A DNA stretch of 64,000 nt from assembly GCF_902167145.1 (NCBI RefSeq), contig NC_050096.1, positions 181,695,825 to 181,759,824 on the forward strand, written 5' to 3'. Source of the stretch: Zea mays (Eukaryota; Streptophyta; Magnoliopsida; Poales; Poaceae). The position numbers and the translations under genes are program-made. Below the pieces are notes generated by a model. That model was given only the letters and a program-made list of their open reading frames with translations, searched no databases and was not told the DNA's origin. Shown one piece after another: positions 21,756 through 34,574 of this stretch. Within the stretch, counting starts at the first letter, position 1, and each line of letters opens with the position of its first letter.

Positions 21756-24700
21756 ATGTCAGAGAACAGGCGCAGAGGAGGAAGGCGTGCTCAGTAGGAG
21801 CGAGCCGCTCAACAGGAAGAGGTGCCCCAGCAACAGCACCTACCGCCCCCGCCCCCGATGTCGATCGAGCAGATGTTTCTGATGCAGACTCAGGCAGTTC
21901 AAGCCATCAGTCAGACTCTGGCCGCCATTCAGCAGCAGCAGCAGCAACAGCAGCAGGCCCCACCTCAGCCTCAGATGCCTCAGATGCCCAGAGACAAGCG
22001 TGCTGAGTTCGTGAGAGGTCATCCACCAACGTTTGCTCACTCTTCTGACCCCATGGATGCTGAAGACTGGCTGCGCACTGTGGAGCGGGAGTTACATACC
22101 GCTCAGTGCGACGATAGGGAGAAAGTCCTGTATGGTCCCCGTCTGTTGAGAGGAGCATCTCAGTCATGGTGGGAGTCTTACCTCGCCACCCATGCCCACC
22201 CCGACACCATCACCTGGGAAGAGTTCAGAGGAAGCTTTCGTCAGTACCATGTTCCTGCAGGTCTGATGACAGTGAAGAAGGACGAGTTCCTGGCCCTCAA
22301 GCAAGGGCCATTGTCTGTCAGTGAGTACCGGGACAGGTTTCTGCAATTGTCTCGCTATGCTCCTGAAGATGTCAACACCGACGCCAAGCGACAGTACCGT
22401 TTCCTGAGAGGCTTGGTTGACCCTCTTCAGTATCAGCTGATGAATCATACCTTCCCGACATTCCAGCACCTGATTGACAGAGCAATCATGGCGGAGAGGA
22501 AGCGTAAGGAGATGGAAGATCGTAAGCGCAAGATCAGTGGACCCCAGCCTGGAAGCAGCAACCGTCCTCGTTTCTCAGGCAATCAACCTCAGCAGTTCAG
22601 GCAGAACCAGCGTCCCCCTCAGCAGCATCAACAGTTCCAAAGGCAGTATCCTTAGCACCAGTATCAGAACCGTTAGAGCAATCAGTCAGGAGGTCAATTT
22701 CAGAGGCAGAATCAGCAGGCACCTCGTCTTCCTGCCCCAACAGCCTAGCAGAACAGTCAGGCAGCACCAGCTCAGGTTGGAAACAGAGCATGTTTCCACT
22801 GTGGAGAGCAAGGCCACTGGGTGATGCAATGTCCGAAGAAGGCAGCCCAACAGCAGTCAGGCCCCAATGTCCCAGCAAAGCAGAATGTGTCTCAGCCTGG
22901 AGCAGGCAACCGCTCTCAACCGCGCTATAATCATGGGAGACTGAACCACTTGGAGGCTGAAGCAGTTCAGGAGACCCCCGGCATGATAGTAGGTATGTTC
23001 CCAGTCGACTCCCATATTGCAGAAGTGTTATTTGATACTGGAGCAACACATTCTTTCATTACTGCATCATGGGTAGAAGCACATAATCTTCCAATTACTA
23101 CCATGTCAACCCCCATTCAAATTGACTCAGCCGGTGGTAGAATCCGAGCCGATAGCATTTGTTTGAATATAAGCATGGAAATAAGGGGGATAGCGGAGTA
23201 ATGGGTACTCAGGGAATAGATGTCATCCTAGGGATGAATTGGCTAGATAAGTATCAGGCAGTTATCAGTTGTGATAAGAGGACAATCAAGTTGGTGTCCC
23301 CACTAGGAGAGGAAGTGGTGACCGAGTTAGTCCCACCTGAGCCAAAGAAAGGAAGTTGTTATCAGGTGGCTGTCGATAGCAGTGAAACAGACCCGATTGA
23401 GAGTATCAAGGTCGTGTCCGAGTTTCCAGATGTGTTTCCCAAGGACTTACCGGGTATGCCACCAGAGCGGAAAGTTGAATTTGCCATAGAGCTTCTTCCT
23501 GGAACCGCCCCCATCTTTAAGAGAGCTTACAGAATATCCGGACCAGAGTTGGTTGAACTTAAGAAGCAGATTGATGAGCTGTCAGAGAAAGGTTACATTC
23601 GGTCAAGCACCTCGCCTTGGGCCGCCCCTGTCCTGTTTGTGGAAAAGAAAGATGGCACCAAAAGGATGTGCATCGATTATCGAGCTCTGAATGAAGTCAC
23701 GATCAAGAACAAGTACCCTTTGCCCAGAATAGAAGATCTGTTCGACCAGCTGAGAGGAGCCAGTGTGTTCTCCAAGATTGATCTGAGGTTAGGCTATCAT
23801 CAGCTCAGGATCCGACCTTCGGACATTCCGAAGACGACATTCATTTCCAAGTATGGGTTGTATGAGTTCACAGTGATGTCTTTTGGTTTGACCAATGCAC
23901 CAGCCTTCTTCATGAATTTGATGAACAGTGTATTCATGGATTATCTTGACAAGTTTGTGGTGGTATTCATTGATGACATTCTGATTTATTCTCATAGCGA
24001 AGAAGAGCACGCATATCATTTGAAGATGGTATTGCAGAGATTGCGAGAGCACCAGTTGTATGCAAAGTTGAGCAAATGCGAATTCTGGATCAATGAAGTC
24101 CTGTTCTTGGGTCACATAATCAACAAGGAAGGATTGGCTGTGGATCCAAAGAAAGTGACAGACATTCTGAACTAGAAAGCGCCAACAGATGCTCGAGGAA
24201 TCAAGAGTTTCATTGGAATGGCCGGATATTATCGACGATTCATTGAAGGGTTTTTGAAGATTGTGAAACCAATGACAGCGTTGCTAGGCAACAAGGTTGA
24301 GTTCAAGTGGACCCAGAAATGTCAAGAGGCCTTTGAAGCGCTGAAAGAGAAGTTGACAACAGCGCCTGTCCTAGTCTTGCCTGATGTGCACAAGCCCTTC
24401 TCGGTATATTGTGATGCTTGCTACACAGGTTTGGGATGTGTGTTGATGCAAGAGGGAAGAGTTGTGGCTTACTCGTCCCGACAGCTGAAGGTTCATGAGA
24501 AGAACTACCCAATCCATGATCTAGAGTTGGCAGCAGTGGTTCACGCACTGAAGACATGGAGGCAATCTCTGTATGGACAGAAATGTGATGTTTACACAGA
24601 CCACAAGAGTCTGAAGTACATATTCACTCAGTCAGAGTTGAATATGAGGCAACGAAGATGGTTAGAGTTGATAAAAGACTATGAGTTGGAGATTCATTAC

Positions 24701-26267
24701 CATCCAGGCAAAGCAAACGTAGTGGCAGATGCTTTGAGCAGGAAGAGTCAAGTCAATCTGATGGTCGCCCGTCCGATGCCTTACGAGTTGGCCAAAGAGT
24801 TCGACAAGTTGAGTCTCGGATTTCTGAACAATTCGCGAGGAGTCACAATTGAATTGGAACCTACCTTGGAGCGCGAAATCAAAGAAGCGCAGAAGAATGA
24901 TGAGAAGATCAGTGAGATCCGGCGACTGATTCTAGAAGGCAAAGGCAAAGATTTTCGAGAAGATGCAGAAGGTGTGATATGGTTCAAAGACAGCTTGTGT
25001 GTTCCCAATGTCCAATCCATTCAGGAGTTGATTCTCAAGGAAGCTCATGAGACAGCCTATTCGATTCACCCTGGCAGTGAGAAGATGTATCAGGATCTGA
25101 AGAAGAAATTCTGGTGGTACGAAATGAAGAGGGAAATCGCAGAGCATGTGGCTATGTGTGATAGTTGTCGAAGAATTAAGGCAGAGCACCAGAGACCTGC
25201 TGGATTGTTGCAACCGTTGCAAATCCCTCAGTGGAAATGGGACGAAATCGGTATGGACTTCATAGTCGGATTGCCTCGCACTCGAGCCGGCTACGATTCC
25301 ATTTGGGTAGTAGTGGACCGCTTGACCAAGTCAGCCCACTTCATACCTGTCAAGACCAACTATAGCAGTGCAGTATTGGCAGAGTTGTATATGTCTCGGA
25401 TCGTTTGTCTTCATGGTGTGCCAAAGAATATAGTGTCAGCAGTTGCATGAAGCCTTGGGCACACATCTGAATTTCAGTTCAGCTTATCATCCGCAGACAG
25501 ATGGCCAGACCGAAAGAACCAATCAAATTCTTGAAGACATGTTGAGAGCCTGTGTGTTGCAAGGTCAGTCCGGATGGGATAAGAGATTGCCTTATGCAGA
25601 GTTTTCCTATAAAAACAACTACCAGGCCAGTTTGAAGATGTCACCATTTCAGGCGCTTTATGGAAGGAGTTGTAGAACTCCGTTGCAATGGGATCAGCCT
25701 GGAGAAAAGCAGGTGTTTGGGCCAGACATTTTGCTTGAAGCTGAAGAGAACATCAGGATGGTTCGAGAAAATCTGAAGATAGCGCAATCGAGGCAGCGAA
25801 GCTATGCAGACACAAGAAGAAGAGAGCCGAGTTTCGATGTCGGAGACTTTGTCTATCTGAAAGTGTCACCGATCAGAGGAGTCAGAAGGTTCGGAGTCAA
25901 AGGCAAGCTAGCACCCCGCTACATTGGTCCGTACCAAATTCTCTCAAGGCGTGGAGAAGTGGCCTATCAGCTCAGTCTGCCAGAGAATCTGTCCGCAGTG
26001 CATGATGTTTTTCATGTGTCTCAGTTGAAGAAGTGCCTGCGTGTGCCAGAAGAGCAGTTGCCAGTGGAAGGTCTTGAAGTCCAGGAGGACTTGACCTATG
26101 TTGAGAAGCCAGTGCAAATCCTTGAGGTTGTAGACAGAGTCACCCGAAGGAAGACCATCAGAATGTGCAAGGTCAGATGGAATCACCATTCAGAGGAAGA
26201 AGCAACCTGGGAGCGTGAAGATGATCTGTTGGCTAAATACCCAGAGCTCTTTGCTAGCCAACCCTGA
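21756..26267 (+). pseudogene. gag-pol of element A
   Basis: The frame starts at ATG 21756 directly after TTCTGCAG. Gag has a Gln/Pro-rich N-terminus, the Retrotrans_gag domain ([29 protein letters not shown]) and a zinc knuckle C-x2-C-x4-H-x4-C (about 22793-22834). The protease shows LFDTGATHSF, the reverse transcriptase FIDDILIYS, the RNase [10 protein letters not shown] and ADALSRK, the integrase zinc domain HPGSEKMYQDL...CDSCRR, and the core MDFIVGLPRT. The chromodomain (VRWNHHSEEEATWERE) ends at 26267. Breaks include TAG at 21795, 22653, about 22674 and 22746, a frameshift between 23160 and 23200, TAG at 24173-24175, and a deletion near 25436. The product would package, copy and integrate the element but is inactive here. 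Confidence 0.9.
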
Positions 26268-26289
26268 ATCTCGAGGGCGAGATTCTTTT

Positions 26290-26301
26290 AAGGGGGATAG
26301 G
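26290..26301 (+). other. Polypurine tract, element A
   Basis: AAGGGGGATAGG lies two bases before the 3' LTR and serves as the plus-strand primer in reverse transcription. Confidence 0.7.
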
Positions 26302-26303
26302 TT

Positions 26304-29300
26304 TGTAACACCCTGAATTTGGGGGTAGAATTTTTTCTTCTTTTCTCTCACCAAATTCAGGCGTTACTCTTTCCTTTTTCCCTTTTCTTCTCGCCAAGCC
26401 TTGATATTTTCAAAAGTTATAGCGAGAATTAGCTCGACATCTTGTGCAACCAAAACCTAGAACTATTTTTGTTTGTTGCATCATGCCGGATTATGCACTC
26501 TTTTGTTTGTGGTTGAGTGAAGTGGAGAATTAGGCATATAAGAAATTGTGAAAATTAGAAAAAGAAAAAGCCTTTTCTTTTTCTCTCTCCCCCTTTCTCT
26601 CTTTTGGCCCAGCCGCCCCCCTTCCCCCTCCCCGTGTGGGCCCCGCGGCGGCCCAGCCGCCCTCCCCCCCCCCGTGGGCCGTTCCGGCCGGCCCACCTCG
26701 CGCCCACCCCCCTTCCCCCCCCCTTTGGGCCCAGTCGGCCCAACCGCCCCTTCCGCCCTTTTTTCTTTTTCCAAAATTCCCTCCCCGCGGGCCCCGCCCG
26801 TCATCCCCTCTCCCTCCCCAACTCTCTCTCTCCCCTAACCCTAGCCGCCGCCGCCCCTTCCCCCGGCGCCGCCGCCGCCGCGCCGCCCCCTCCGGTGAGC
26901 CCCCCTCTCCTCCCCCCTCCCCCGCCCGCCGGCGCCGCTCCCCGGCGCGCCGCCCATCGGCCGCTCGCGCCCTGGCCGCCCACGCCCCGCCGTGCCCGGC
27001 CGAGCCCGGCCGCGCCCGCCTCGCCCCTCCCCGCGCCGGCCCCGCCTCGGCTGCTCCGGCGAGCCCCCGCGCCCCGGCCTCGCCGCCTCGAGCTCGCCTG
27101 CCCATGGCGTCCGCCCTCCCCGCGCCGCCCTCCGGCGAGCCCGCCCACGCCCTGGCCGCCCCGCCCTCGCCCGGCCTCGCTCCGGCGAGCCCTCCCCGCC
27201 CTCGCCTCGAGCTCGCCGCCCCGGCTGCGCCCCGCCTCGGCCCGCCTTGCCCGGCCACGCCCGGCCCCGCCGCGGTTGCGCCGGCCGTGCCCAGCCCCGC
27301 CACGGTCGCGCCGGCCGCGCCCCGGCCTCGCCCCGGCCTCGCCCCCGGCCTCGCCCCCAGCCTCGCCCTGGCCGCCCTCGGCTGCGCCCGACAAGCCCGC
27401 CCCCTGCTCGTCGCCCCCGCCGCGCCCGGTCCCGGCTCGGCCGTCCCCGGCGAGCCCCGCCCTTCGGCCGCGCCGTCCCCGCCCCGGTGTGGTGGTCGGC
27501 CGTGTCTTCGCCCCGGCATGCTTGCCTGCTCGCCCCGCCGTGCCTTGCTCGTGTCGTGACGGCCCCGGCATGGCCTCGAGCTCGGCCCAGCGTGCCTATG
27601 GCGTGCGGCTTTGAGCTCGGCTAGCGCTCGGCCCCGACGTGCGCACGGCCAGTTCGTGGCATGTGCGTGCGGCCTCGCGCGCGTGCTCGCGTAGTGCGCA
27701 GTGCCATGACACGACCCGTCGTGTCCCCGTCTACCCCCAGACGCCCCGTCTACCCCCCCCCCCCCCCCGTGTCCTATGCGCGCTAATCACGTGTTTATAT
27801 TAATAAGATAGGAGTCTCAATTTGGAAATTAGTTACGTTAGTTAATTTGTATAACTAATCATCTGTCTCATTCAATGTTAATCTACTAAAAGTGGTCACG
27901 TTTACATTAGTGCATGTAGCTAATTCTTTTGTTAGAACCAATTGGAACTAGAGCACGTAGCGTTTAGTTATTCGTTTACCCGTAGTGCGTCTCGGGCATA
28001 AGCTTTAACTCTCGCGAGACCTTTTCCCATTTCTTTCTAACCATGGTGAGTTCATTATCGTATGTGATATTCTATGCATGTTCACTTTATTTGTTCCCTT
28101 GTATGATGTACTGTTTGTTTCCTAATTTGAATGGATGAATGTATGTATGCTTGCAATCGCATAGAGAATGATCCGGTTGAAGAGCCCGAGGAACTCGCAG
28201 GAGAAGCCCCTGAGCAGCAGTCGGTTGGTGGAGGCAAGTGTCCCTTGACCTATCTATGTCCTATTCATTCTTTAATTCACCTCCCGCTTTACACATTTAT
28301 GCCTAAGGATTGACTAGCTTTGGTTATCCATATCCTTGTTTACCTATTCGGGTTGGATTATTATTGTTTAGCTTTATGCTATTGCTCAAACTCTAATCAA
28401 TGAACATGATGAGATTATCTATGATACACTGTTTTCCCTTCTCTTATTATGATGTTGTACTTGTGGCCTTAAGGGGGCTCGAGCGGTTTCTCGAGTGCCT
28501 CTCCGTAAGGACCTGTTCTATGGATGACCGCCCGGGAAAACAGTGCAACCATGAGGGTGGAATGGGATGCCCTTAGCTGAATAATTAGAGGATCCGGGGT
28601 GTAGATCACTTAGCCGTCGTGCCGTCAATGGGGCTCGGTGTATGCGGCTCGCTCTGCCAAGTTTGGGTTCGCCCCTTGGGGAGGAGTGCAGTGCATTTAG
28701 GAAACCTAACGGGTGGCTACAGCCCCGGGGAATCTTTGTAAAGGCTACGTAGTGATGCCCTGCTGGGTCACCTTGGTAGTGATCAATGGAGAGTCATGAT
28801 CTCCGGGCAGAAAGGGAATCACGGCTTGTGGGTAAAGTGCACAACCTCTACAGAGTGTTTGAAAACTGATATATCAGCCGTGCTCACGGTTATGAGCGGC
28901 CAAGGGAGCTCCAGTGATTAGTGGTACTTGATCAGAGACATTATGGTACAGGTGGCTATGAGATCGATGGTTCTGGTTATGACTATGGTGTTGGTAAGTG
29001 GTATTCTTTCCGTTTGGAAAGGGTACATCGGGCTAATAACTTGGGTTTATGCTAAAACCTGGCTTTCTATTAGTAAATAATAATCTGACCAACTAAAAGC
29101 AACTGCTTGACTTATCCCCACATAAAGCTAGTCCACTACAGCCAAACAGGATACTTGCTGAGTATGTTGATGTGTACTCACCCTTGCTCTACACACCAAA
29201 CCCCCCCATCCCCAGGTTGTCAGCATTGCAACCACTGCTCAGGAGAAGATGAAGCCGTGGAAGGAGACTTCCAGGAGTTCCAAGACTACGACGAGTTCTA

Positions 29301-29558
29301 GGCGTGGGTTAGCGGCAACCCCCCAGTCGGCTGCCTGTGAAGGCCGCGTTTATCTACGTTTCTTTTCCGCACTTTGATTTATTGTAAGGACTATATGGAC
29401 GTCTCAAACATATGATGTAATCGACTATTTCCCTTCTTAATACTATTTTGAGCACTGTGTGATGATGTCCATGTTATGTAACTGCTGTGTACGTGAATAA
29501 CTGATCCTGGCACGTACATGGTTCGCATTCGGTTTGCCTTCTAAAACCGGGTGTGACA
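26304..29558 (+). repeat. 3' LTR of element A, with second copy of the mini-gene
   Basis: This LTR starts TGTAACACCCTG and ends CCGGGTGTGACA, followed by the duplication TCTGT. Its two small exons lie at 28165-28233 and 29216-29301 with the same GC donor, CAG acceptor and TAG stop as in the 5' LTR. The intron is 982 bp. A run of about 14 C at 27755-27768 and indels in the G/C-rich part distinguish it from the 5' copy. Confidence 0.9.
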
Positions 29559-29563
29559 TCTGT

Positions 29564-30376
29564 GCATTTACTTGATTCTGCTTTTGCGTTGCATGAAGGT
29601 GGATGCAGGGATGGAAGGTGGGCTTGTAGTGCAAGCAGTCTGTAGCCATGCACATGCAAGTGTTTTTTCATGACAATACATAAAGGTTATTAGAAAGGGT
29701 GTCAAGGTGCGCACATTTACTTAGGATTGATCCAAAATTACGACTTAAATATGTCTAAATTCACGAGGCTACCCTTGTATTGCCTTTCAAAAATTCTTTA
29801 TGCAATATCAGTAAAATTTTATTAGGATGTTGGATTGTTAGCACATGACTTACTTGGCCAAGGGTGAAAAAGGAGAAACCTTTACTTTGCACCCAAAAAA
29901 AGTCCATTTCTTTCAATATTTCAACTAAGAGGACTTTGCAGCAAGATTATCATAGAGAAGTCAAACTTCATGAATTGAAATGTAAGAAAACAAGGCATGT
30001 TAGTCAGGGTTTTACATATGATCTGCTGATTTAATATTTAGGTCCATCACTGTTATGGATATTAGGATATGTACCCTTCTAGGTCATACTTAAGTTACAT
30101 AACCAAACCCCTGAAATCGTTTTACATGTATATGGTATACTTAAGTAGACATGAGCTCTTGAAGAGGTATTCCTATCCTTTTGTAAACGTGGACATCCTT
30201 GCATTGGGTTTTCATTTTCTACTAGTTTTCTTCTATCCTATCACTGAGTTTTTAGTCTGACCGATCCAAAATTTGGTGTGTATTGTTTACGCTATCCTTC
30301 AACAGATCCATGGCGTGACCTTAGGCACGTGCACACTCTCTAATGTATACATGATCTATTTATGACTTATCATTAT
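29564..30376. other. Host DNA between elements A and D; no gene seen
   Basis: This is an A/T-rich unique-looking stretch. No open frame with recognisable features, RNA gene or terminal repeat was found. It continues at 51186 on the other side of element D. Confidence 0.4.
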
Positions 30377-31534
30377 TGAAAGTCGCCTAGAGGGGGGTGA
30401 ATAGAGCGAATCTGAAATTTAACAACTTGAGCACAACTACAAGACGGGTTAGCGTTAGAAATAAATGCGAGTCCGAGAGAGGGCGCAAAAACAAATCGTA
30501 AGCGAATAAGAAGTGAGACACAAGGATTTGTTTTACCGAGGTTCGGTTCTCGCAAACCTACTCCCCATTGAGGTGGTCACAAAGACCGGGTCTCTTTCAA
30601 CCCTTTCCCTCTCTCAAACGGTCCCTCGGACCGAGTGAGCTTCTCTTCTCAATCAAACGGGAACCAAACTTCCCCGCAAGGACCACCACACAATTGGTGT
30701 CTCTTGCCTTGGTTACAATTGAGTTTTGATCACAAGAAAGAATGAGAAAGAAAAGAAGCAATCCAAGCGCAAGAGCTCAAATGAACACAACAAATCACTC
30801 TCTCTAATCACTAAAGCTTTGTGTGGAGTTGGGAGAGGATTTGATCACTTTGGTGTGTCTTGTATTGAATGCTAGCTCTTGTAAGGTGTAGAAGAGTGAA
30901 AACTTGGATGACTTGAATGTGGGGGTGGTTGGGGTATTTATAGCCCCAACCACCAAACTTGACCGTTGGTGGAGGCTGCTGTCGACGGACGCACTGGACA
31001 GTCCGGTGCGCCACCGGACACTGTCCGGTGCGCCAGCCACATCACCTCGCCGTTGGGTTCCAACCGTTGGAGCTCTGACTTGTGGGCCCGCGTGGCTGTC
31101 CGGTGGTGCACCGGACAGGCCCTGTAGGCTGTCCAGTGTGCCACCCGCGTGTGCTCTGCTCCTCTGCGCGCGCAGGCGCGCATTTAATGCGTTGCAGTCG
31201 ATCGTTGCGCACGAAGTAGCCGTTGCTCCGGTGACTCACCGGACAGTCCGGTGAATTATAGCGGAGCGCCCTTAGAAATTCCCGAAGGTAGCGAGTTTGG
31301 CTTCGAGTGCCCTAGTGCACCGGACAGTCCGGTGCGCTAGACTAGGGTGCCTTCCGGGTTGTCTTTTGCTCTCTTATTAGGACCCTTTTCTTGGTCTTTT
31401 TATTGGCTTATTGTGAACCTTTGGCACCTGTAGAACTTATAGACTAGAGCAAACTAGTTAGTCCAATTATTTGTGTTGGGCAATTCAACCTCCAAAATCA
31501 ATTAGGAAATAGGTGTAAGCCTAATTCCCTTTCA
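30377..31534 (-). repeat. 3' LTR of element D
   Basis: This 1158-bp LTR carries the GGACAGTCCGGTG-type palindromes, for example at 31020-31035, 31240-31252 and 31320-31333. It is 88 bp shorter than the 5' LTR, mostly because fewer palindrome units are present. Confidence 0.9.
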
Positions 31535-32100
31535 ATCTCCCCCTTTTTGGTGATTGATGCCAACACAAACCAAAGCAAGTATAGAAGTGCATAATTGAAC
31601 TAGTTTGCATAATTGTAAGTGCAAAGGTTACTTAGAATTGAGCTAATATAAATACTCATAAGATATACATGGATTGTTTCTTTATTTTTAACATTTTGGA
31701 CCACGCTTGCACCACATGTTTTGTTTTTGCAAATTCTTTTGTAAATTCTTTTCAAAGTTCTTTTGCAAACAGTCAAAGGTAAATGAATGAGATTTTGAGA
31801 AGCACTTTCAAGATTTGAAATTTTCTCCCCCTGTTTCAAATGCTTTTCCTTTGACTTAAACAAAACTCCCCCTCAATAAATTCCTCCTCTTAGTGTTCAA
31901 GAGGGTTTTAAGATATCAATTTTTGAAGTCTCCCCCTTTTGAACACAATAAGATACCAATTTGAAAAACTCTTTTTAAAATAAGGGTGGTTCTTTTGCTT
32001 TGGGCTAATACTTTCTCCCCCTTTGGCATGAATCACCAAAAACGGATACGTTGAGTGAAATATAAGCCCTTTTTTGACTACTTTCTCCCCTTTGGCAAAT
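31535..32100 (-). other. Cluster of polypurine tracts upstream of the Sirevirus 3' LTR
   Basis: On the minus strand, purine tracts of the AAAGGGGGAGA type recur near 31536, 31826, 31866, 31930, 32015 and 32082. The tract adjoining the LTR (CCAAAAAGGGGGAGAT) is the usual plus-strand primer. Multiple tracts here are a described Sirevirus feature. Confidence 0.75.
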
Positions 32101-32321
32101 AAAACATGAGTGAAGATTATACCAAAGACGGAGAGTTGCTCGGAGCGACGGCGAAGGATGAGTTATGGAGTGGAGTGGAAGCCTTTGTCTTCGCCGAAGA
32201 CTCCAATTCCCTTTCAATATACCTATGACTTGGTTTGAGATTCACTTGAAAACACATTAGTCATAGCGTATATAAAAGAGACATGATCAAAGGTATATTA
32301 ATGAGCTATGTGTGCAAGACA

Positions 32322-34535
32322 TCAAAAGAAATTCCTAGAATCAAGAATATTTAGCTCATGCCTAAGTTTGTTAAAAGTTTGTTCATCTAGTGGCTTGGTA
32401 AAGATATCGGCTAATTGTTCCTTAGTGTTAATATATGCAATCTCGATATCTCCCTTTTGTTGGTGATCCCTTAGAAAATGATACCGAATGGCTATGTGTT
32501 TAGTGCGGCTATGCTCAACGGGATTATCCGCCATGCGGATTGCACTCTCATTATCACATAGAAGAGGAACTTTGGTTAATTTGTAACCATAGTCCCTAAG
32601 GGTTTGCCTCATCCAAAGTAGTTGCGCGCAACAATGACCTGCGGCAATATACTCGGCTTCAGCGGTAGAAAGAGCTACGAAATTTTGCTTCTTTGAAGCC
32701 CAAGACACCAAGGATCTTCCCAATAACTGGCAAGTCCCCGATGTGCTCTTTCTATTAATTTTACACCCCGCCCAATCGGCATCCGAATAACCAATTAAAT
32801 CAAATGTGGATCCCCGAGGGTACCAAAGCCCAAACTTAGGAGTATGAACTAAATATTTCAAGATTCGTTTTACGGCCGTAAGGTGAGCTTCCTTAGGGTC
32901 GGCTTGGAATCTTGCACACATGCATACGGAAAGCATAATATCCGGTCGAGATGCACATAAATAGAGTAAAGAGCCTATCATCGACCGGTATACCTTTTGA
33001 TCAACGGATTTACCTCCCGTGTCGAGGTCGAGATGCCCATTGGTTCCCATGGGTGTCTTGATGGGCTTGGCATCCTTCATTCCAAACTTGTTTAGAATGT
33101 CTTGAATATACTTCGTTTGGCTAATGAAGGTGCCCTCTTGGAGTTGCTTCACTTGAAATCCCAAGAAGTACTTCAACTCCCCCATCATCGACATCTCGAA
33201 TTTCTGTGTCATGATCCTACTAAATTCTTCACATGTAGATTCGTTAGTAGACCCAAATATAATATCATCAACATAAATTTGGCATACAAACAAATCATTG
33301 TTAAGAGTTTTAGTAAATAAAGTAGGATCGGCCTTTCCGACTTTGAAGCCATTAGTGATAAGAAAGTCTCTTAGGCATTCATACCATGCTCTTGGGGCTT
33401 GCTTGAGCCCATAAAGCGCCTTAGAGAGTTTATACACATGGTTAGGGTACTCACTATCTTCAAAGCCGGGAGGTTGCTCAACATAGACCTCTTCCTTGAT
33501 TGGTCCATTGAGGAAGGCACTTTTCACGTCCATTTGGTAAAGCTTAAAGCCATGGTAAGTAGCATAGGCAAGTAATATACGAATTGACTCAAGCCTAGCT
33601 ACGGGTGCATAGGTTTCACCAAAATCCAAACCTTCGACTTGTGAATATCCTTTGGCCACAAGTCGGGCTTTGTTCCTTGTCACCACACCATGCTCATCTT
33701 GCTTGTTGCGAAAGACCCACTTGGTTCCTACAACATTTTGATTAGAACGTGGAACTAAATGCCATACCTCGTTCCTTGTAAAATTGTTGAGCTCCTCTTG
33801 CATCGCCACCACCCAATCCGAATCTTGTAGTGCTTCCTCTACCTTGTGTGGCTCAATAGAGGAAACAAAAGAGTAATGCTCACAAAAATGTGCAACACGA
33901 GATCTAGTGGTTACCCCCTTATGAATTTCGCCGAGGATGGTGTCGACGGGGTGATCTCGTTGGATTGCTTGGTGAACTCTTGGGTGTGGCGGTCTTGGTT
34001 CTTCATCCTCCTTGTCTTGATCATTTGCATCTCCCCCTTGATCATTGCCGTCATCTTGAGGTGGCTCATCTTTTTGATCTTCTCCTTCATCAACTTGAGC
34101 CTCATCCTCATTTTGAGTTGGTGGAGATGCTTGCGTTGAGGAGGATGGTTGATCTTGTGCATTTGGAGACTCTTCGGATTGTTTAGGACACACATCCCCA
34201 ATGGACATGTTCCTTAGAGCGATGCACGGAGCCTCTTCATCACCTATCTCATCAAGATCAACTTGCTTTACTTGAGAGCCGTTAGTCTCATCAAACACAA
34301 CGTCACAAGAAACTTCAAGTAGTCCTGAGGACTTGTTAAAGACTCTATATGCCCTTGTGTTTGAATCATATCCTAGTAAAAAGCCTTCTACAGTCTTAGG
34401 AGCAAATTTAGATTTTCTACCTCTTTTAACAAGAATAAAGCATTTTCTACCAAAGACTCTAAAATATGAAATATTGGGCTTTTTACCGGTTAGGAGTTCG
34501 TATGATGTCTTCTTGAGGATTCGGTGTAGATACAA
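32322..34535 (-). CDS. Sirevirus pol, reverse transcriptase and RNase H part
   Basis: A 737-residue open frame. It starts in the region linking integrase to reverse transcriptase and includes an acidic linker. The Copia RT follows with [23 protein letters not shown], a PPGFED block and the catalytic YVDDIIFGS. RNase H has [25 protein letters not shown] and [12 protein letters not shown] near the C-terminus. It copies the element RNA into DNA within the particle. The frame connects to the integrase part at 34575-35156 across one in-frame stop (34575-34577), so the ATG of this ORF is not the real start. This piece itself looks undamaged. Confidence 0.85.
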   Translation of the reverse strand: MYLHRILKKTSYELLTGKKPNISYFRVFGRKCFILVKRGRKSKFAPKTVEGFLLGYDSNTRAYRVFNKSSGLLEVSCDVVFDETNGSQVKQVDLDEIGDEEAPCIALRNMSIGDVCPKQSEESPNAQDQPSSSTQASPPTQNEDEAQVDEGEDQKDEPPQDDGNDQGGDANDQDKEDEEPRPPHPRVHQAIQRDHPVDTILGEIHKGVTTRSRVAHFCEHYSFVSSIEPHKVEEALQDSDWVVAMQEELNNFTRNEVWHLVPRSNQNVVGTKWVFRNKQDEHGVVTRNKARLVAKGYSQVEGLDFGETYAPVARLESIRILLAYATYHGFKLYQMDVKSAFLNGPIKEEVYVEQPPGFEDSEYPNHVYKLSKALYGLKQAPRAWYECLRDFLITNGFKVGKADPTLFTKTLNNDLFVCQIYVDDIIFGSTNESTCEEFSRIMTQKFEMSMMGELKYFLGFQVKQLQEGTFISQTKYIQDILNKFGMKDAKPIKTPMGTNGHLDLDTGGKSVDQKVYRSMIGSLLYLCASRPDIMLSVCMCARFQADPKEAHLTAVKRILKYLVHTPKFGLWYPRGSTFDLIGYSDADWAGCKINRKSTSGTCQLLGRSLVSWASKKQNFVALSTAEAEYIAAGHCCAQLLWMRQTLRDYGYKLTKVPLLCDNESAIRMADNPVEHSRTKHIAIRYHFLRDHQQKGDIEIAYINTKEQLADIFTKPLDEQTFNKLRHELNILDSRNFF

Positions 34536-34574
34536 CCGGTTGATGGCGTAGCAGGCGGTGTTGACCGCCTCGGC

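Larger units (their letters stand above)
16808..29558 (+). mobile_element. Tekay/Del-like chromovirus (element A), decayed
   Basis: This is a 12.75-kb Gypsy element with LTRs of 3273 and 3255 bp, TGTAAC...GTGACA ends and a perfect 5-bp duplication TCTGT (16803-16807 and 29559-29563). It has an initiator-Met-type primer site, an extra ORF before gag, gag, and protease-RT-RNase H-integrase-chromodomain in that order. That order and the chromodomain place it among chromoviruses, and the very long LTRs suggest the Tekay/Del clade. Many stops, a frameshift and an integrase deletion make it non-autonomous. Its integration site abuts the gene-fragment region after the Helitron-like end. Confidence 0.9.

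Noticed and set aside
30904..31254. Open frames of about 80-155 codons within the Sirevirus LTRs (also 50368-50969)
   Set aside because: They run through non-coding LTR palindromes on both strands and differ between the two LTRs.
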